25,187 bases of DNA from an uncultured Clostridia bacterium. GTDB lineage: Bacteria > Bacillota > Clostridia > Christensenellales > Borkfalkiaceae. The stretch's first letter is position 1, and each line of letters starts with the position of its first letter. Of the stretch, positions 24,910 to 25,187 are shown one piece after another. Location of the stretch: assembly GCA_947589585.1 (NCBI GenBank), contig CANQCA010000008.1, positions 1 to 25,187 of the forward strand, in the 5' to 3' direction. Both the position numbers and the translations under genes were made by a program. Below the pieces are notes generated by a model. That model ran no database searches and was not told the origin of the DNA. It saw only the letters and a program-made list of their open reading frames with translations.

Positions 24910-25187
24910 TCGCGTCATTCTGAAGGCCTACCCCTTTTTAAGGGGGAAGCTGTCACCAAAGGTGACTGATGGGGGGTCTCGCTGTCCCTTCCCCGCGTCA
25001 TTCCGAGCCGTCGAAGACGGTGAGAGAATCCCCTAAAACGTAAGTCCACGTTTTCATTTAGGGGATCCTCTCACCCGCTACGCGGGTTCGGGATGACATG
25101 TTTACCCTACCCCCCTCCTTGGGGGGTGGAGCGGTGCGGTTCTCATTCAACAGCCCTGTGGGCTGTGAATGGCACCGCGACAGGAGG
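24910..25187. repeat. Intergenic repeats at the right edge, including a 101-bp palindrome
   Basis: No gene is supported. A two-hairpin module of the type seen near surE spans about 24927-24977, with GTCACC-aaa-GGTGAC at 24952-24966. A long imperfect palindrome at 24997-25097 begins GTCATTCCGA and ends TCGGGATGAC. Its inner arms are GTGAGAGAATCCCCTAAA (25020-25037) and TTTAGGGGATCCTCTCAC (25047-25064). Further C-rich/G-rich (25108-25126) and CAGCCC/GGGCTG hairpins run to the window edge. Confidence 0.7.

Overview
The window looks like a chromosomal segment of a Gram-positive, Clostridia-like bacterium (Bacillota), most likely a gut anaerobe known from metagenomes. The basis is a GC-rich sequence with strong AGGAGG-type ribosome binding sites, sigma-A-type promoters (two are exact TTGACA-N17-TATAAT), many secreted lipoproteins, no outer-membrane genes, and intergenic repeats of a kind I associate with gut clostridial assemblies. 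The exact taxon cannot be read from the sequence.

Layout: one gene, surE, lies on the + strand at the left edge (39-755). All 17 other genes are on the - strand. In transcription order (right to left) these are tryptophanase (24845-23466); a tight six-gene nucleoside-catabolism operon, deoC, deoD, deoB, cdd, a 5'-nucleotidase-type lipoprotein and pyrimidine-nucleoside phosphorylase (23340-17343); a 631-bp repeat-rich gap; thymidine kinase, a secreted endonuclease I and a small lipoprotein (16711-12889); an RDD membrane protein with a complete CUT1-type ABC importer (12793-6577); a nuclease (SNase) lipoprotein (6513-5092); and a 1198-residue OB-fold and Cys-motif lipoprotein (4951-1355).

Taken together, 1355-23340 reads as a near-complete locus for using extracellular DNA or RNA as food. 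Secreted nucleases cut polymer, a surface nucleotidase removes phosphate, and an importer may bring the products in. Cytidine deaminase, purine and pyrimidine phosphorylases, phosphopentomutase and deoxyribose-phosphate aldolase then send the sugar to glyceraldehyde-3-phosphate and acetaldehyde, while thymidine kinase salvages thymidine. The enzymes are confidently identified. That the ABC importer and the OB-fold lipoprotein belong to the pathway is inference from gene order. No regulator gene lies in the window.

The intergenic spaces carry at least three repeat types: GC-rich two-hairpin elements, palindromic GTCATYCCGAG elements, and one 117-bp multi-hairpin element with 7-bp terminal inverted repeats.
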